NCBI RefSeq assembly: GCF_032118995.1
Contig: NC_092669.1
Coordinates: 10,960,335 to 11,024,334, forward strand
Reading direction: 5' to 3'
Length of the DNA: 64,000 nucleotides
Source: Asterias amurensis
Taxonomy: Eukaryota; Echinodermata; Asteroidea; Forcipulatida; Asteriidae
Below the pieces are notes generated by a model. It was given only the letters and a program-made list of their open reading frames with translations, was not told where the DNA came from and did no database searches. Below, in pieces: positions 1 to 10,187 of this stretch. The position numbers were made by a program, and so were the translations under genes. The number at the start of each line of letters is the position of its first letter. Positions within the stretch are counted from its first letter, which is position 1.

Positions 1-885
1 TGGATGAAAAACTTAGCTGTATGTCCCATGTATATTATGACTGATAGTAGGGGAGGCCTACACGTAAAAATAACTCGACATAACACTTATGTGGAAGAGA
101 AGGGGTTCACACTGCAAGTACCCTTGCGAAGTTTCCCCAGGCTTGCGAGCTATACAGTAGAAATTTCATTTATGAGGCATCCTTGTCCAATATTTCATAA
201 AGCTGTTAAGCAGAAAATACTGCTTGACAAATGTCTTTACTAATCAAAACATGAGTGGGGCACCGCAGCCACAACAATGCAAACTTAAGCTAATTTTGGC
301 TTGTAGCTAATTTCGTTTGCGCTTAGCAGATTTTGTGATTACAGGAGTTATGAAAATGGGCCCTGGTTTAACCTACCAGAAGCTGTATTACAATAACATT
401 AATATAAAACTCCTTTTTTGGACTTGTGTGGGTTTATACTGAACAATCCGCTTCAATAAAATGCTAGGCCTACCATTTAATTGTCAACATGTTGCATGAT
501 TTATCGGCACCAACTTCCGCAATGTAGGCGTTACGTGCACAATCAGCACTCGCAAAGTTTGTTCCTGCTCTTTTGTGTCCCAAGTCTTTTGTTGTCGATT
601 TTAATTCAAAGCACATTGCGACAAGGTATTTCCTTTTCCATGCCCTTATTTGGCAGTGGGGGCTGAGATAGGAGGTATGGCTATGGATCGATGCCAAGGA
701 TAAATTCAATCAATGAAGACAAACTTAACAACAAATCATAACAGTTTCTCTCGGCAAAGTTCATTAAACAGATCAGAAATGGTATGGTTTGCGGAAGTTC
801 GTGAGTATTGGGCAGTGCAACCAAACCGAGCCCTACTTTTATTATGCTATAGCATCAGTGGCTTATTTAAAAAGGTGTCTATATT
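1..885. other. Unassigned sequence at window start
   Basis: No exon with convincing splice sites, no repeat shared with the rest of the window and no recognisable protein were found. An open frame at 4-243 (+) begins with ATG but its product resembles nothing I know, and it could equally be part of a gene cut by the window edge. Confidence 0.4.
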
Positions 886-1132
886 GGGTGCGTTCGTTTA
901 GCTTCCCTGGGTCGACCCCAGTCTGCCCCGGTACGTTCGAATAGCTTTGACGGGGCTCACCCGGGTCAGCCCCCAGTGCCCTGCTTGTGGAGTGGGTCAC
1001 TTGGGGGTGACCTGAGGTGCATGCCGTCACCACGAGAGGGCGAGTGTGATCGTTCGATTAGCTCTTGTCAGGGGCTCACCCGACCAAGTGAGCACCGCAG
1101 GGTAGACCCAAGGAAGCTAAACGAACGCACCC
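886..1132. mobile_element. Harbinger-like MITE, copy 1
   Basis: The ends are inverted copies of GGGTGCGTTCGTTTAGCTT, with a second GGGTCGACCC motif inside each end. The interior holds further inverted pieces (GGCTCACCCG, CCCAGTGCCC). A second copy lies at 8955-9195 and is about 90% similar by eye. The flanks here (ATT and ATA) do not form a clean duplication, so the superfamily is taken from copy 2. Confidence 0.75.
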
Positions 1133-1169
1133 ATAAGCAAGCACCAAAGGTGAACCTTGGTTTTTAAAA

Positions 1170-1400
1170 AAGGATGGGCAAAAAGGGGCACGATTGGATT
1201 GTGCCAAAAGCGCTCGCGTCTCACCTCAGTGACCCTGGTTCGATCCTCGGCTAAGGCCGTGAGTACACAGTGTGCGTTTGTTCTTTTCTTATGCCACGAG
1301 GGTTTTGCTCCGGGTTTCCTCCCTCCAGAAAAAAATTAAACACGTTCTATTTCAGGCTGTGCTTCGTGGTCATGGGTTGGTGTGGCTGGCTACCACAGAC
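1170..1400 (+). mobile_element. SINE A, diverged copy
   Basis: A tRNA-like head with a B-box (GGTTCGATCC) is followed by the same body as the copies at 16226 and 57114, including the stretches GCCACGAGGG and TGGTGTGGCTGGCT. The tail is missing, apparently cut by the foldback element that follows. Confidence 0.6.
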
Positions 1401-1417
1401 CGCTGTTTCAGACCAAC

Positions 1418-1627
1418 CTAGACTTGTGGACAAGTCGTTAATGGTCCCACGCGGTGAGATAGTCGAGTTGTCACTGCTCTCACGCGAACTGCTGGTTGCC
1501 GACTTCTACTCCTCAAAGAAGTCGGGCAGCGCAGTAGTCGCGCAACCAGCAGTTCGCGCGGAGAGCACCGCTGCAACTCGACTTTCTCACCGCGTGGGAC
1601 CATAAACGACTTGTTCACAAGTCTAGA
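1418..1627. repeat. Large foldback element
   Basis: Two arms of about 90 bp are inverted copies: the left arm starts AGACTTGTGGACAAGTCG and the right arm ends CGACTTGTTCACAAGTCT. They meet at a short spacer near 1510-1520 around GACTTC/GAAGTC. Apart from small mismatches the whole unit folds on itself. No transposase frame is present. Confidence 0.75.
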
Positions 1628-1899
1628 CCATCCTGGTATCCCAGTCAAGTGCAAAACACACGACGAGTACAGGCGACATAACATTTCTCCAGGTGTATTG
1701 ATTTTATTCTCATTTTGACCAGTGTGGTTTCTTGACTGCCCAGAACACCATGAAGTTACAAAAATGGGCTGATTTTTTTTTAACATCTCAAAAAAAGTCA
1801 GTGAATCACACACATAAACCTGTGCTTCCGATATGAAATTCCACGTGTGTTTTCGCACGTACTTGCTCACCATCATTTGTAAAACTATCAACTGTGAGG

Positions 1900-2287
1900 T
1901 TAAAGGCAGTGGACACTATTGGTAATTACTTAAAATAATTAATAGCATAAAACCTTACCTTGGTGACGAGTAATGGGGAGAGGTTCATGGTATAAAACAT
2001 TGTGAGAAACGGCTCCCTCTGAAGTAATGTAGTTTTCGAAAAAGAAGTAATTTTCCACGAATTTGATTTCGAGACCTCAGATTTAGAACTTGGGGTCTCG
2101 AAATCAACCATCTAAATGCACACAACTTCGTGTGACAAGGGTGTTTTTTTCTTTCATTATTATCTCGCAACTTCGATGACCGATTGAGCCCAAATTTGCA
2201 CAGGTATGTTATTTTATGCATATGTTTAGATGCACCAACTGTGAAGGCTAGTCTTTGACAATGACCAATAGTGTCCACTGCCTTTAA
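1900..2287 (+). mobile_element. T1 MITE, full copy
   Basis: This copy defines T1. The ends are inverted (TTAAAGGCAGTGGACACTAT at the left, its complement at the right) and begin in TTAA. In this orientation the left subterminal part reads GGTAATTACT, the centre carries an inverted pair (GATTTCGAGACCTCA / its complement) forming a hairpin, and the right part holds TTTTCACAGG-TTTGTTATTTTATGC. There is no coding capacity. TTAA targeting suggests mobilisation by a piggyBac-type transposase, which is an inference. Confidence 0.85.
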
Positions 2288-2576
2288 CACAATAACCATT
2301 GTCCTCAGTTTGAATTGGGAAATACCTACAGGGGATTTTCCCGTTTTCGCTATGTCACTAAGTCGTTTGTTCACGGTAGGTTAGGTCTCACAACAAAAGG
2401 CTCGCCAAAATAATAATTTGCATTTCTATACAATAGCAGTTTCTAAATACGCTGCCATATTTAGTAATGCTCATATGATACTGGCTGTGTGCTAACAGTG
2501 ACCATAAATGGTGTAGTTTGAGTAAGTGGGAAGTTTAGTTCCAAGTTCGCTGAATTTTGAGTCCGTTTTTTTTCAA

Positions 2577-2745
2577 GAAGGTCCGGACCCTGGAGGTCCC
2601 TGGATTACTTGAGAATGTCATGGGGCAGAGAAAGCCGAGAGACGGGGGATATTCCTGGGTTGAAGTTGGACGAGAAAGGTGTGTTTGTGAGAGTCTCTTG
2701 TGTTTTGGCTGCAGAAGTGCTCACCAGCTCAACGTGGAATAGCAG
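2577..2745 (+). other. Candidate upstream coding exon of the PNT gene
   Basis: A pyrimidine-rich acceptor (TTTTTTTTCAAG) is followed by an open frame and a strong donor (AGCAG|GTAAGA). One frame is open throughout, contains an ATG at 2615 (MSWGRESRETGD...) and ends in phase 2. That is the phase needed to join the exon starting at 7839. The peptide is not recognised. It could be an alternative 5' exon giving a 44-residue N-terminus, an untranslated exon, or chance. Confidence 0.3.
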
Positions 2746-2945
2746 GTAAGATTAATTTGCAAACTACATTAAGAGCTCTTTGCATTTTTAAAATGGCGTT
2801 AATTTAAATTGTTATGAACTTGCAGTAAATTAAATTTCTTTAATATCAGCCTAGTTTGACACCCCATACCCCATAAAAAAAACTTAAATGGAGCTCGCGG
2901 TCATTTCCACCTTATGCAGAATCATCCATCTATATGCACCCGAGG

Positions 2946-3240
2946 GTCCAATCTCATAGAACTGCATGCTTAAGCAGAGCTGTTTAAACCATTTCCTGCT
3001 AAGCAGAAATGAGCAGGATACCAGTCATAGATTGTACATGTGACATGGCAGTTTGGATGGTAACCCTGTTCTGGTAAGCAAAAATGTTCATGTGCTTAGC
3101 TACGTGTAGTGCTTTTAAAAACAGCTCTGTGAATATGGGCCCGGGGGAAACTTCAAAGAGCTGCCTCAGCACAAAAAGTGGCTTAGCACAACAAAACTGC
3201 TTAGCAAGAATAAGGTTACCTTGAGCTAAATTACCATGCC
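2946..3240. repeat. Repeat of the 'CTTAAGCAG' TIR group (group 9)
   Basis: Fragments such as GCTTAAGCAGAGCTG, CTGCTAAGCAGAAATGAGCAGG and GGTAACCCTGTTCTGGTAAGCA match the elements at 14761, 21147 and 39537. The layout is rearranged, so exact ends are unclear. Confidence 0.5.
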
Positions 3241-3524
3241 AACGTATAACCTGTTACTTGCACCCTGCTTATATTTCCTTAGCAGATTTTTTCCAAGTAA
3301 TATTTTATGCCTAATAGGCAGCCTTGGTGGAATTTAGCACAGATGCTGCTCAAATTTCAATAAAATCTCATTTATAAAAATTTGCTCACTTGCGATTGTT
3401 TAATCGTCTCCAATTATTTTCAAATACTTTATTAAATTGCTCGGGGAAGAAAACTCAAAAGGTTTCGATGGTGAAGTAAATCCTTGTGAAATTTTATTAT
3501 CAGGGCCTAATTAAATAGAGCTGC

Positions 3525-3625
3525 TTAAAGGCAGTGGACACTATTGGTTTGTTGTTGTATGCATATGTTGAAATACACCAACTGTGAATAGTCTGACAAT
3601 TACCAAAAGTGTCCACTGCCTTTAA
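3525..3625 (+). mobile_element. T1 MITE, internally deleted
   Basis: Both TTAA ends and both inverted termini are kept, but only about 100 bp remain. The left subterminal part joins directly to the right core (TATGCATATGTTGA), so the central hairpin is gone. Confidence 0.8.
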
Positions 3626-3764
3626 AAAATACATTGAGCTCAGCTCAGCCGTCTTGAAATGTAATTTTTTGCAGTTTTGTCAATTTTAAAAAATGAATTT
3701 ATGCAATATTGTTCAGAATGCCATCAGAAGTAGTTTTCAAATTAATAGGGTATAAATATCATTT

Positions 3765-3827
3765 TCTCTCACTGTGTTTTGTGTATGAGCCGACACACTC
3801 ACTGCGTTTTGTGTATGAGCCGACACG
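3765..3827. repeat. Two-unit tandem repeat
   Basis: A 30-bp unit (TCACTGCGTTTTGTGTATGA plus GCCGACAC) occurs twice in a row. The surrounding 3626-3980 holds nothing else recognisable. Confidence 0.7.
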
Positions 3828-3980
3828 AGTGCAAGGCACAGGTCTAGCACCCAGACGAATTAGCTTGAGTTACCGTGCATAAGCATGCTTATGCTTAGTC
3901 TCCCCCTGTCCCAGGGTAGTGTTTCTTGTTTTGGTTTTGTTTAGCGTGTTGGTGGTGTACACAGTATTACAATAGGACAT

Positions 3981-4081
3981 TTTCGAAACCACGGCTTCGG
4001 CTTTGGATTCGGCTTTGGATTCGGCTTTGTGTACGCGCTCATGGAGAACGGAGCCTGAAGACGAAACCGTGGTTTCGAAAA
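3981..4081. repeat. Short foldback with 12-bp internal repeats
   Basis: The ends are inverted (TTTCGAAACCACGG and CCGTGGTTTCGAAA). The left part contains three units of GGATTCGGCTTT or close variants. Confidence 0.7.
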
Positions 4082-4150
4082 GGGGCCATAGCTTTGCACA
4101 CAAACTTACAACAAATATTGCTTACACAGAATTGGTTGAGCCCTTATCCT

Positions 4151-4497
4151 TTAAAGCCATTATTCACTTTCGGAACAGAACACAGAAAAAAAGTTAACAG
4201 ATTTACAGGGTTTACTTCGGTAATGAGAAAAGACTTCTCTTGAAATATTATTTCAAGAAATGCTTTACTTTTTGAAAAAACATTAAAACAATCATCAATT
4301 CTCGACATCGAGTAAACACATGTCATGACCCGGCGAAACGTGTGGAAACAAGGGTGGGTTTTCCCGTTATTTTCTCCCGACTCCGATGACCGATTAAGCC
4401 TAAATGTTCACAGGTTTGATATTTTATATATAAGTTGTGATACAAGAAGTGTGGGCCTTGGACAATACTGTTTACCGAAAGTGTCCACTGGCTTTAA
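4151..4497 (+). mobile_element. T2 MITE, diverged left end
   Basis: T2 ends read TTAAAGCCATTGGACACTTT and, at the right, the inverse. The interior has TTCTCTTGAAATATTATT, a small hairpin around TTCTCG-A-CATCGAG, and the core GACCGATTRAGCCTAAAT that T1 also carries. The left terminus here is damaged (GCCATTATTCAC). Confidence 0.75.
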
Positions 4498-4844
4498 ATA
4501 CTTTATTGCAATGGTGTGCCCTACTCAATTTTGTCTTAACAAAGAAATTTGCGTTGCGGTATTTTCTGCTTAACAGTTTTATGAGTTTGGACACCGGACG
4601 CCAATTCAGAAAGCTCCGACCGAGCGAATTAGTACGCCTATTGTTCCTGGGATCTGTTACTGACTGTGCAGTTGAAGTTCGACCCGCAAACTGCGGATGG
4701 GAATCCCCCACTTTAGGGGCAGCCCCGGGACACAAACCGCAGGTGTCAGTTTCTCAAATCCGGCTGAGATAAAAGTACATTCGGTCACCATTTTCCTCGT
4801 AAAATGAAATAAATCCGCGTATGTTAAAGGTAGACTTCATCGCA
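4498..4844. other. Unassigned, with a flank duplicate
   Basis: No exon was recognised. At 4824-4849 lies TTAAAGGTAGACTTCATCGC plus AAATTA, which recurs almost unchanged at 5223-5247 on the other side of the next T1 copy. Confidence 0.4.
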
Positions 4845-5226
4845 AATTAGGCAGTGGACACTATTGGTAATTGTCAAAGACCAGTCTTCTCACTTGGTGT
4901 ATCTCAACATATGCATAAAATAACAAACCTGTGAAAATTTGAGCTCAATTGGTTGTCGAAGTTGCGAGATAATAATAAAAGAAAAAACACCCTTGTCCTT
5001 CGAAGTTCTGTGCTTTTAGATGGTTGATTTCGAGACCTCAAAATCTAAATCTGGGGTTTCAAAATCAAATTCGTGGAAAACTCCTTCTTTCTCGAAAATT
5101 ATGTCACTTCAGAGGGAGCCGTTTCTCACAATATCATCAACCTCTCCCCATTACTCGTTACCAAGTAAGTTGTTATATGCTAATAATTATTTTGAGTAAT
5201 TATCTATTAGTGTCCACTGCCTTTAA
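4845..5226 (-). mobile_element. T1 MITE, near-full copy
   Basis: The reverse orientation reads GGTAATTGTCAAAGACC after the first terminus. The left end lacks its own TTAA (it reads ATTAGGCAGTGG). The pair of 25-bp direct repeats on both sides is described under findings. Confidence 0.8.
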
Positions 5227-5299
5227 AGGTAGACTTCTTCGCAATTAATACACAAAACAAAATACCCTATACTTATCCTAGGAATTAATGTTTCAGTAT

Positions 5300-5470
5300 T
5301 AATTGCTGCTACAATAATGTGTACCGACCAAAAACGTCTCGGACCTTTGTCAGTAAGAAATTGTTTATAAATTCGAGAAGACTGTTTTCGAGCCTTGTCC
5401 TGAAGACATCAGAGCAAACTGATCGAAACGTCGTCGATTTGTAACGCCATAACGCTTTTCTTTTCAGAAA
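5300..5470 (+). repeat. Retroelement-like terminal motif (possible Penelope-type remnant)
   Basis: The stretch CCTGAAGACATCAG-AGCAAA-CTGATCGAAACGTCG at 5399-5433 has the CTGANGA...hairpin...GAAAC layout of hammerhead ribozyme cores carried by Penelope-like elements. Pairing beyond stem II was not established and no reverse transcriptase frame is nearby. Confidence 0.3.
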
Positions 5471-5606
5471 GACCACAAATATGTATACTCCTTGCTTTGA
5501 CACGTTTGCTCCGGAATTATTGGCAATCTCAAAAACCCGACCACCTTTTGAAATTTAACTTTCAGATGTTAGTTTTATTGTAAAACAAAAGAGGTAAACT
5601 TTGTCT

Positions 5607-5964
5607 TTAAAGGCAGTGGACACTTTTTGTAATCACTCAAAATAATTATTACTTGGTAACGAGTAATGGGGAGATGTTGATAGTATAAAACATTGTGAGA
5701 AACGGCTCCCTCTGAAGTGACGTAGTTTATGAGAAAGAAGTAACTTCACACAAATTTGATTTCAAGACCTCAGAATTAGATTTTTAGTTCTCGAAATCAA
5801 GCATCTAAAAGCACACAACTTCGTGTGGCAAGTGGTGTTTTTTCTTGCATAGTTATCTCGCAACTTCGACGACCAATTCAGCTCAAGTTTTCACAGTTTT
5901 TTTATGTTGAGATACACCAAGTGGGAAGACTGGTCTTTGACGATTACCAATCCGGTGCCTTTAA
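5607..5964 (+). mobile_element. T1 MITE, full copy
   Basis: Both TTAA ends are present and the right terminus is shortened (CCGGTGCCTTTAA). The central hairpin is worn (AGACCTCAGAATTAGATTTTTAGTTCTC). The open frame 5825-6040 runs out of this copy into flanking sequence. Confidence 0.8.
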
Positions 5965-6263
5965 ACTGTCGGAATCTATCTTGGAAGATGCATTGGTATG
6001 CGGAAGTAATCTAGGAAATATTGAGACGGAGGAAGATTAAAAGTCAGCAGTGGTTGTTTGCACGCCTGGCATTTCGACCTTGTTCATATATTACGAGACA
6101 AACAACATGCTCCATTGAGGATGTAATTATTTTATTCCCTTGTGGTTATCTTAAATTTTAAAAACGTATAATCCAAACCGTCGTTGTTGGATGTGCTTCA
6201 CCTTCACTTTTGCTCTTCTGTCTTGTCAACATATTTTGAGTGTCACCAGAAAGATTTCATGAC

Positions 6264-6638
6264 TTAAAGGCAGTGGACGAAGTAGTGGTAATTACTAAAA
6301 AATAATTGTTCGCATAAAAACTTACTTGGTAACGAGCAATGGGAGCGGTTGGTTGTATAACAAATTGTGAGAAACGGCTACCTCTGAAGTAACGTAGTTT
6401 TTGAGAAAGAGGTAATGTCTCACTAAATGTTAAAAGACTTCAGGCCTGAAGCCTCTTTCTCAAGCATCTAAAAGCACTCACGTTTGTGCAACGAGGTTGT
6501 TTCTTTCTGTCATTATTTTCTTGCGACTGAGCAACTGAGTCAAAATTTTCACAGGTTTGTTATTCTATGCATATGTTGAGATACACCAAGTGAGAATACT
6601 GGTCTTTGACAATCACCAAAGGTGTCCCGTGCCTTCAA
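6264..6638 (+). mobile_element. T1 MITE, diverged copy
   Basis: The left end is intact (TTAAAGGCAGTGGAC) and the right end has decayed to GTGTCCCGTGCCTTCAA. The middle differs from other copies (GACTTCAGGCCTGAAGCC forms the central palindrome), marking a subfamily also seen at 30998 and 40418. Confidence 0.75.
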
Positions 6639-7079
6639 TGCTCTTTAGCAATCTTTCAGGACAGCATCAGTGACGCAACTCTTTGGTGAATTTGTTGTGG
6701 AGTACGCCATCTCTTCCAAAACTGTATTCTTGATTTTTTTTAGTGAAAATACAGTCACCATCTGAGTTGGTCTATCCATCGAGCCATTTGTAGAATGGAA
6801 CACTTTCCCAAACCACATCAAGTATGCTCAGACTACTCAAATTTGTAAGAAATTGCTCAAAATGTAATTTTTCCAACAAGTGTGTTGCAATAAATAATCA
6901 TCTGGCTGTATTAAACGCTTTTGAACAAAGTAATTTTTGGCCCCTATACAAACTGTATTTTGATTGAAGACATCCACTTTTAAGCAGTCTTTACTGCACA
7001 ACGATAATTGCGTCTTCGAGAAGGTTGTTTCTCTATCTTTAGTTTTGCTAAATCAAACAATTTGTTTCATCTTTTTTAG
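6639..7079. other. Unassigned, upstream of PNT gene
   Basis: AT-rich sequence with no repeat or exon recognised. It ends in a pyrimidine-rich tract and AG at 7078-7079 that could serve as an acceptor or simply precede a transcription start. Confidence 0.4.
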
Positions 7080-7206
7080 AAACGCGCTATCGATGTCGCC
7101 TTGAATCGCAGTTTGTTTTCGTCACAAGGAACTTAACGGACATTTCTGAGAAGACTGTCGACCACCAAACCACCGGAGACCCGTTGACTTCGAGTCGCTG
7201 TACAAA

Positions 7207-9650
7207 ATGAGGTTTGTTTATAACTCCAAAGAGGGGTACGAAAAATGTCAAAATAAAAGCTTTGTGATTTACTTATTTTTGTCTAATTGATAGATTTCTT
7301 ATGAAAGTGGGGAAATAAAATAACACACGTCTCTAAACCGCACGTTAAAATGGTCTAAACATAATTTTAAAATGTACCCCATCGTTTGAATAAAACACAT
7401 ATATTGACTGGCATAATTCGGTAACTAGTGAACGCCATTTCCCCCTCGGGCCTGTGAGTGACCAGAAGAGGGGCCTATTTCCCTCGGCCTTCGGCCTCGG
7501 GAAATAGGTCCCTCTTCTGGTCACTCAAAGTCCCTCGGGGGAATAGACGTACACTAGTTACCTCATTGCCAGTCAATAATGTGTATAATACATCAAGTGA
7601 GGATACAACAGCCGATTTCACGAAACGCTATGGTTAATCCTATTTCGAGTTAGTACGAGTATAACCTGTCCTAACTTAGGACGGGTTCAATGTGCCAAAA
7701 CGTCTTAGGATACGGAACTTAACTCGTCCTAAGTCCTAAGATGAATCCTAAGTTAGGAAGCGATTGGTGAAATCGACGGCTGGTCTTTGAAAATTACCAA
7801 AAGCTTACCCTGGTTTTACAAATACGACACAATCTCAGTAATGATAAAACCGATTCCCTGAATGGTTTCCCTTGTTCAACTGTATCCAAACCCTCAATCA
7901 GTGAGCATGGCCTACCGAAGCCTGGTGGGAACGGACGGCATTCAGTTCTGCACGAGCACCCTCTGGGGAAAGTTCTGGATCTGAGCACAAACCAACAGAG
8001 TCGTCGAAGGCAAGCGGCTTTGACTTCTGGAGATGAACTGCAAGGCCCCAGTACAGGTCAGTTTCTAAATCTCTTTTAAAAGACAATGGACACTATTGGT
8101 AATTGTCAAAGACAAGTCTTCTTACTTGGTGTATCTCAACATATGCATAAAATAACAAACCTGTGAAATTTGAGCTCAATTGGTCATCGAAGTTGCGAGA
8201 TAATAATGAAAGAAAAAACACCCTTGTCACACGAAGTTGTGTGCTTTCAGATGCTTGATTTCGAGACCTCAAATTCTAAACTTGAGGTCTCGAAATCAAA
8301 TTCTTTCTCGTAAACTACGTCACTTCAGAGGGGGCCGTTTCTCACAATGTTTTATACTATCAACCTATCCCCATTACTCATTACCAAGTAAGGTTTTATG
8401 CTGATAATTATTTTGAGTAATTACCAATGGTGTCCTCTGCCTTTAACATTGTGACGAGACGGGGGCGACAAAACAGACACGGTGCGACAATGGCATGAAA
8501 ATTTTGTGTTTCTATCAATATTAGGCCGTATCTGAATAGGCCGTATCTGAACGGCTACGGCCACGGCTACGGCCGGATCGCCGCGTCATCATGCATTGAA
8601 GTATAGGACGCCTTAGCAACACCCCTGGCAACGGTCGTAGCCGCAGCCGTAGCCACCATTTCAGACACGGCCTTAGAACCCTTTGTCAAGCCGGTCATAA
8701 TCATAATCGTCATACATGGGGGGGGGGTCAGAAAACCAAGTTTTCCCCACTCGATGAGCAGTGCCAACATGGCTGCCCATTGGCATCAGTGAAATGTTCT
8801 AGAGAAAGAACTGTCTTGTGGAAGCATGTTGCCAGGTCTCAGAGTGGCAGTATTACGGCTTTCTCATTGGCTTACACGATAGCTTGAGTATAACTGCTAA
8901 AATGCCGAGGCTTGAGTTTGGTTTGGGTTTGCGAGCGGGAGAAGGCAGTTCTTAGGGTGCGTTCGTTTAGCTTCCCTGGGTCGACCCCGGTCTGTCCCGG
9001 TGCGTTCGAATAGCATTCGAGGGTCTCACCCGGGACAGCCCCCAGTGCCCTGCTTGTGGAGTGGGTCAAACTTGGGGGTGACCTGAGGTGCATGCCGTCA
9101 CCACGAGATGGCGTGATCGTTCGGTTGGCTCTTGTCAGGGGCTCACCCGAGTGAGCACCGCAGGGTCGACCCAGGGAAGCTAAACGAACGCACCCTTACT
9201 CCACTTTGGTGATTGCAACATGGCTGCCAAAATGGTTTCAAAATGCAACGACGCATTTACACACCAAAAGCTAAATCATTCACACTGGAGTCGCTATCCT
9301 CCTATTCTCACTTATCCACGTCATTTCTCGCAGACCCACGTTTATGGAAACGCTCTGACGTCAGCGACTGGTTGCTCTGGGCCGTCATGTTTTATCAAGT
9401 GGACCAAGTGGACACTTCCAAGTTCGCCATGAATGGCCGAGGTCTTTGCCTGCTGACCAGGAGTGGGTTTATAAGCAGGGCGCCCTCTTGCGGCGACATC
9501 CTGCACAGTGACTTTCAGAGGCGGTACGCGGTAGCAGTTGTTCGCACGGAGCGGGAAAGACGGACCAATCGGAGACGACTTCTTCAAGTTTGTTCTGAAG
9601 TAGACTCCACCGGGGAAACGAAGAGACCAAAGCTTGCCGAAGATAAATGA
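7207..9650 (+). CDS. PNT (Pointed/SAM) domain-only protein, Mae/Edl-like
   Basis: Proposed coding exons are 7207-7211 (ATG AG, weak donor GTTTGT), 7839-8056 (donor ACAG|GTCAGT) and 9334-9650 (acceptor TTTCTCGCAG after a long pyrimidine tract, stop TGA). The phases fit and give 179 aa starting MSNDKTDSLNG. Residues about 75-140 are a Pointed domain of the TEL/ETV6-Yan type: WKRSDVSDWLLWA, then DTSKFAMNGRGLCLLT, then the RAPSCGDIL helix, lining up with ETV6 WSRDDVAQWLKWA, FEMNGKALLLLT and RSPHSGDVL. The first half is low in structure and holds VLDLS, close to a CtBP-binding motif. The C-terminus is basic (KRPK). No ETS domain follows before the stop. Drosophila Mae/Edl has this same plan at about 177 aa and disrupts Yan polymers and PntP2 signalling; a like role here is inference. 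The PNT exon is secure. The two upstream exons are predictions, and the frame is also open to an ATG at 9243, which would give a 135-aa intronless form. Confidence 0.65.
7396..7587. repeat. Foldback element in PNT intron 1
   Basis: The outer arms read ATTGACTGGCA...GTAACTAGTG and the mirror CACTAGTTAC...TGCCAGTCAAT. The inner arms (GTGACCAGAAGAGGG / CCCTCTTCTGGTCAC) close on a CCTCGGCCTTCGGCCTCGG centre. Almost the whole unit is self-complementary. Confidence 0.8.
7610..7781. repeat. Group 11 TIR element (variant)
   Basis: The ends are inverted (AGCCGATTTCA and TGAAATCGACGGCT). The interior is built of CTAACTTAGGAC and TCCTAAG pieces shared with the element at 39907-40023. Confidence 0.6.
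8076..8446 (-). mobile_element. T1 MITE, full copy
   Basis: It lies 20 bp after the exon 2 donor of the PNT gene. The hairpin arms GATTTCGAGACCTCAAATTC and CTTGAGGTCTCGAAATC are almost perfect. Both TTAA ends are kept. Confidence 0.85.
8523..8673. repeat. 'CTACGGC' TIR element (group 8)
   Basis: The ends are inverted (AGGCCGTATCTGAA and TTTCAGACACGGCCT), followed inwards by ACGGCTACGGC and GTAGCCGCAGCCGTAGCC. A TTA may be duplicated at the edges. Related pieces occur at 10948-11062, 15219-15262 and 25310-25428. Confidence 0.6.
8955..9195. mobile_element. Harbinger-like MITE, copy 2
   Basis: The inverted ends are GGGTGCGTTCGTTTAGCTT and its complement. TTA lies immediately outside both ends (8952-8954, 9196-9198), matching the 3-bp TWA duplication of PIF/Harbinger elements. 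It sits about 140 bp upstream of the PNT-domain exon. Confidence 0.8.
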
Positions 9651-9778
9651 TAAATAACTTCATAGATTAAATTAAGATGTTCACTACAAATAATGAGTCT
9701 TTAGTGGGGGTCGAAACATTTTAGATGTACTTTGGATTGGGTACAGATAAAAATAACATGATTGTTTAGCTTCAGCCT

Positions 9779-10187
9779 TTAAAGACACTGGACACTATTG
9801 GTAATTGTCAAAGACTAGTCTTCACAGTTGGTGTATCTCAACATATGCATAAAATAATAAACCTTTGAAAATTTTAGCTCAATCGGTCATCGAAATGTGA
9901 GATATTAAATGAAAGAAAAAAACACCCTTTTCACACCATGGTCACACTAGGTTGTGTGCTTTTAGACGCTTGATTTCGAGACCTCAAAATTAATTGCAAA
10001 TCTGAGGTCTCGAAATCAAATTCGTGGAAAATTACTTCTTTCTCGAAAACTATATACGTAACTTCAGAGGGAGCTGTTTCTCACAATGTTTTATACTATC
10101 AACCTCTCCACGTTACTCGTAAATCAAGAAAGGTTTTATGATAATAATTATTTTGAGTAATTACCAATAATGTCCACTGCCTTTTAA
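9779..10187 (-). mobile_element. T1 MITE, full copy
   Basis: Left end TTAAAGACACTGGACAC, right end CACTGCCTTTTAA. It begins about 130 bp after the PNT gene stop, so the transcript end must lie before it or inside it. The hairpin loop is longer than usual (AAATTAATTGCAAAT). Confidence 0.85.

Noticed and set aside
5825-6040. 71-aa frame ending SNLGNIETEED
   Set aside because: Most of it is T1 sequence; the last 25 codons look protein-like but have no acceptor or donor.
7252-7257. AATAAA as a poly(A) signal ending a gene at about 7210
   Set aside because: The upstream exon-like stretch has stops in all frames but fits well as a 5' exon (ATG AG) for the PNT gene; the hexamer is probably chance.
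9213-9242. Extension of the PNT frame upstream from a TTG
   Set aside because: A stop codon is directly upstream, and the strong acceptor at 9333 gives a better explanation.
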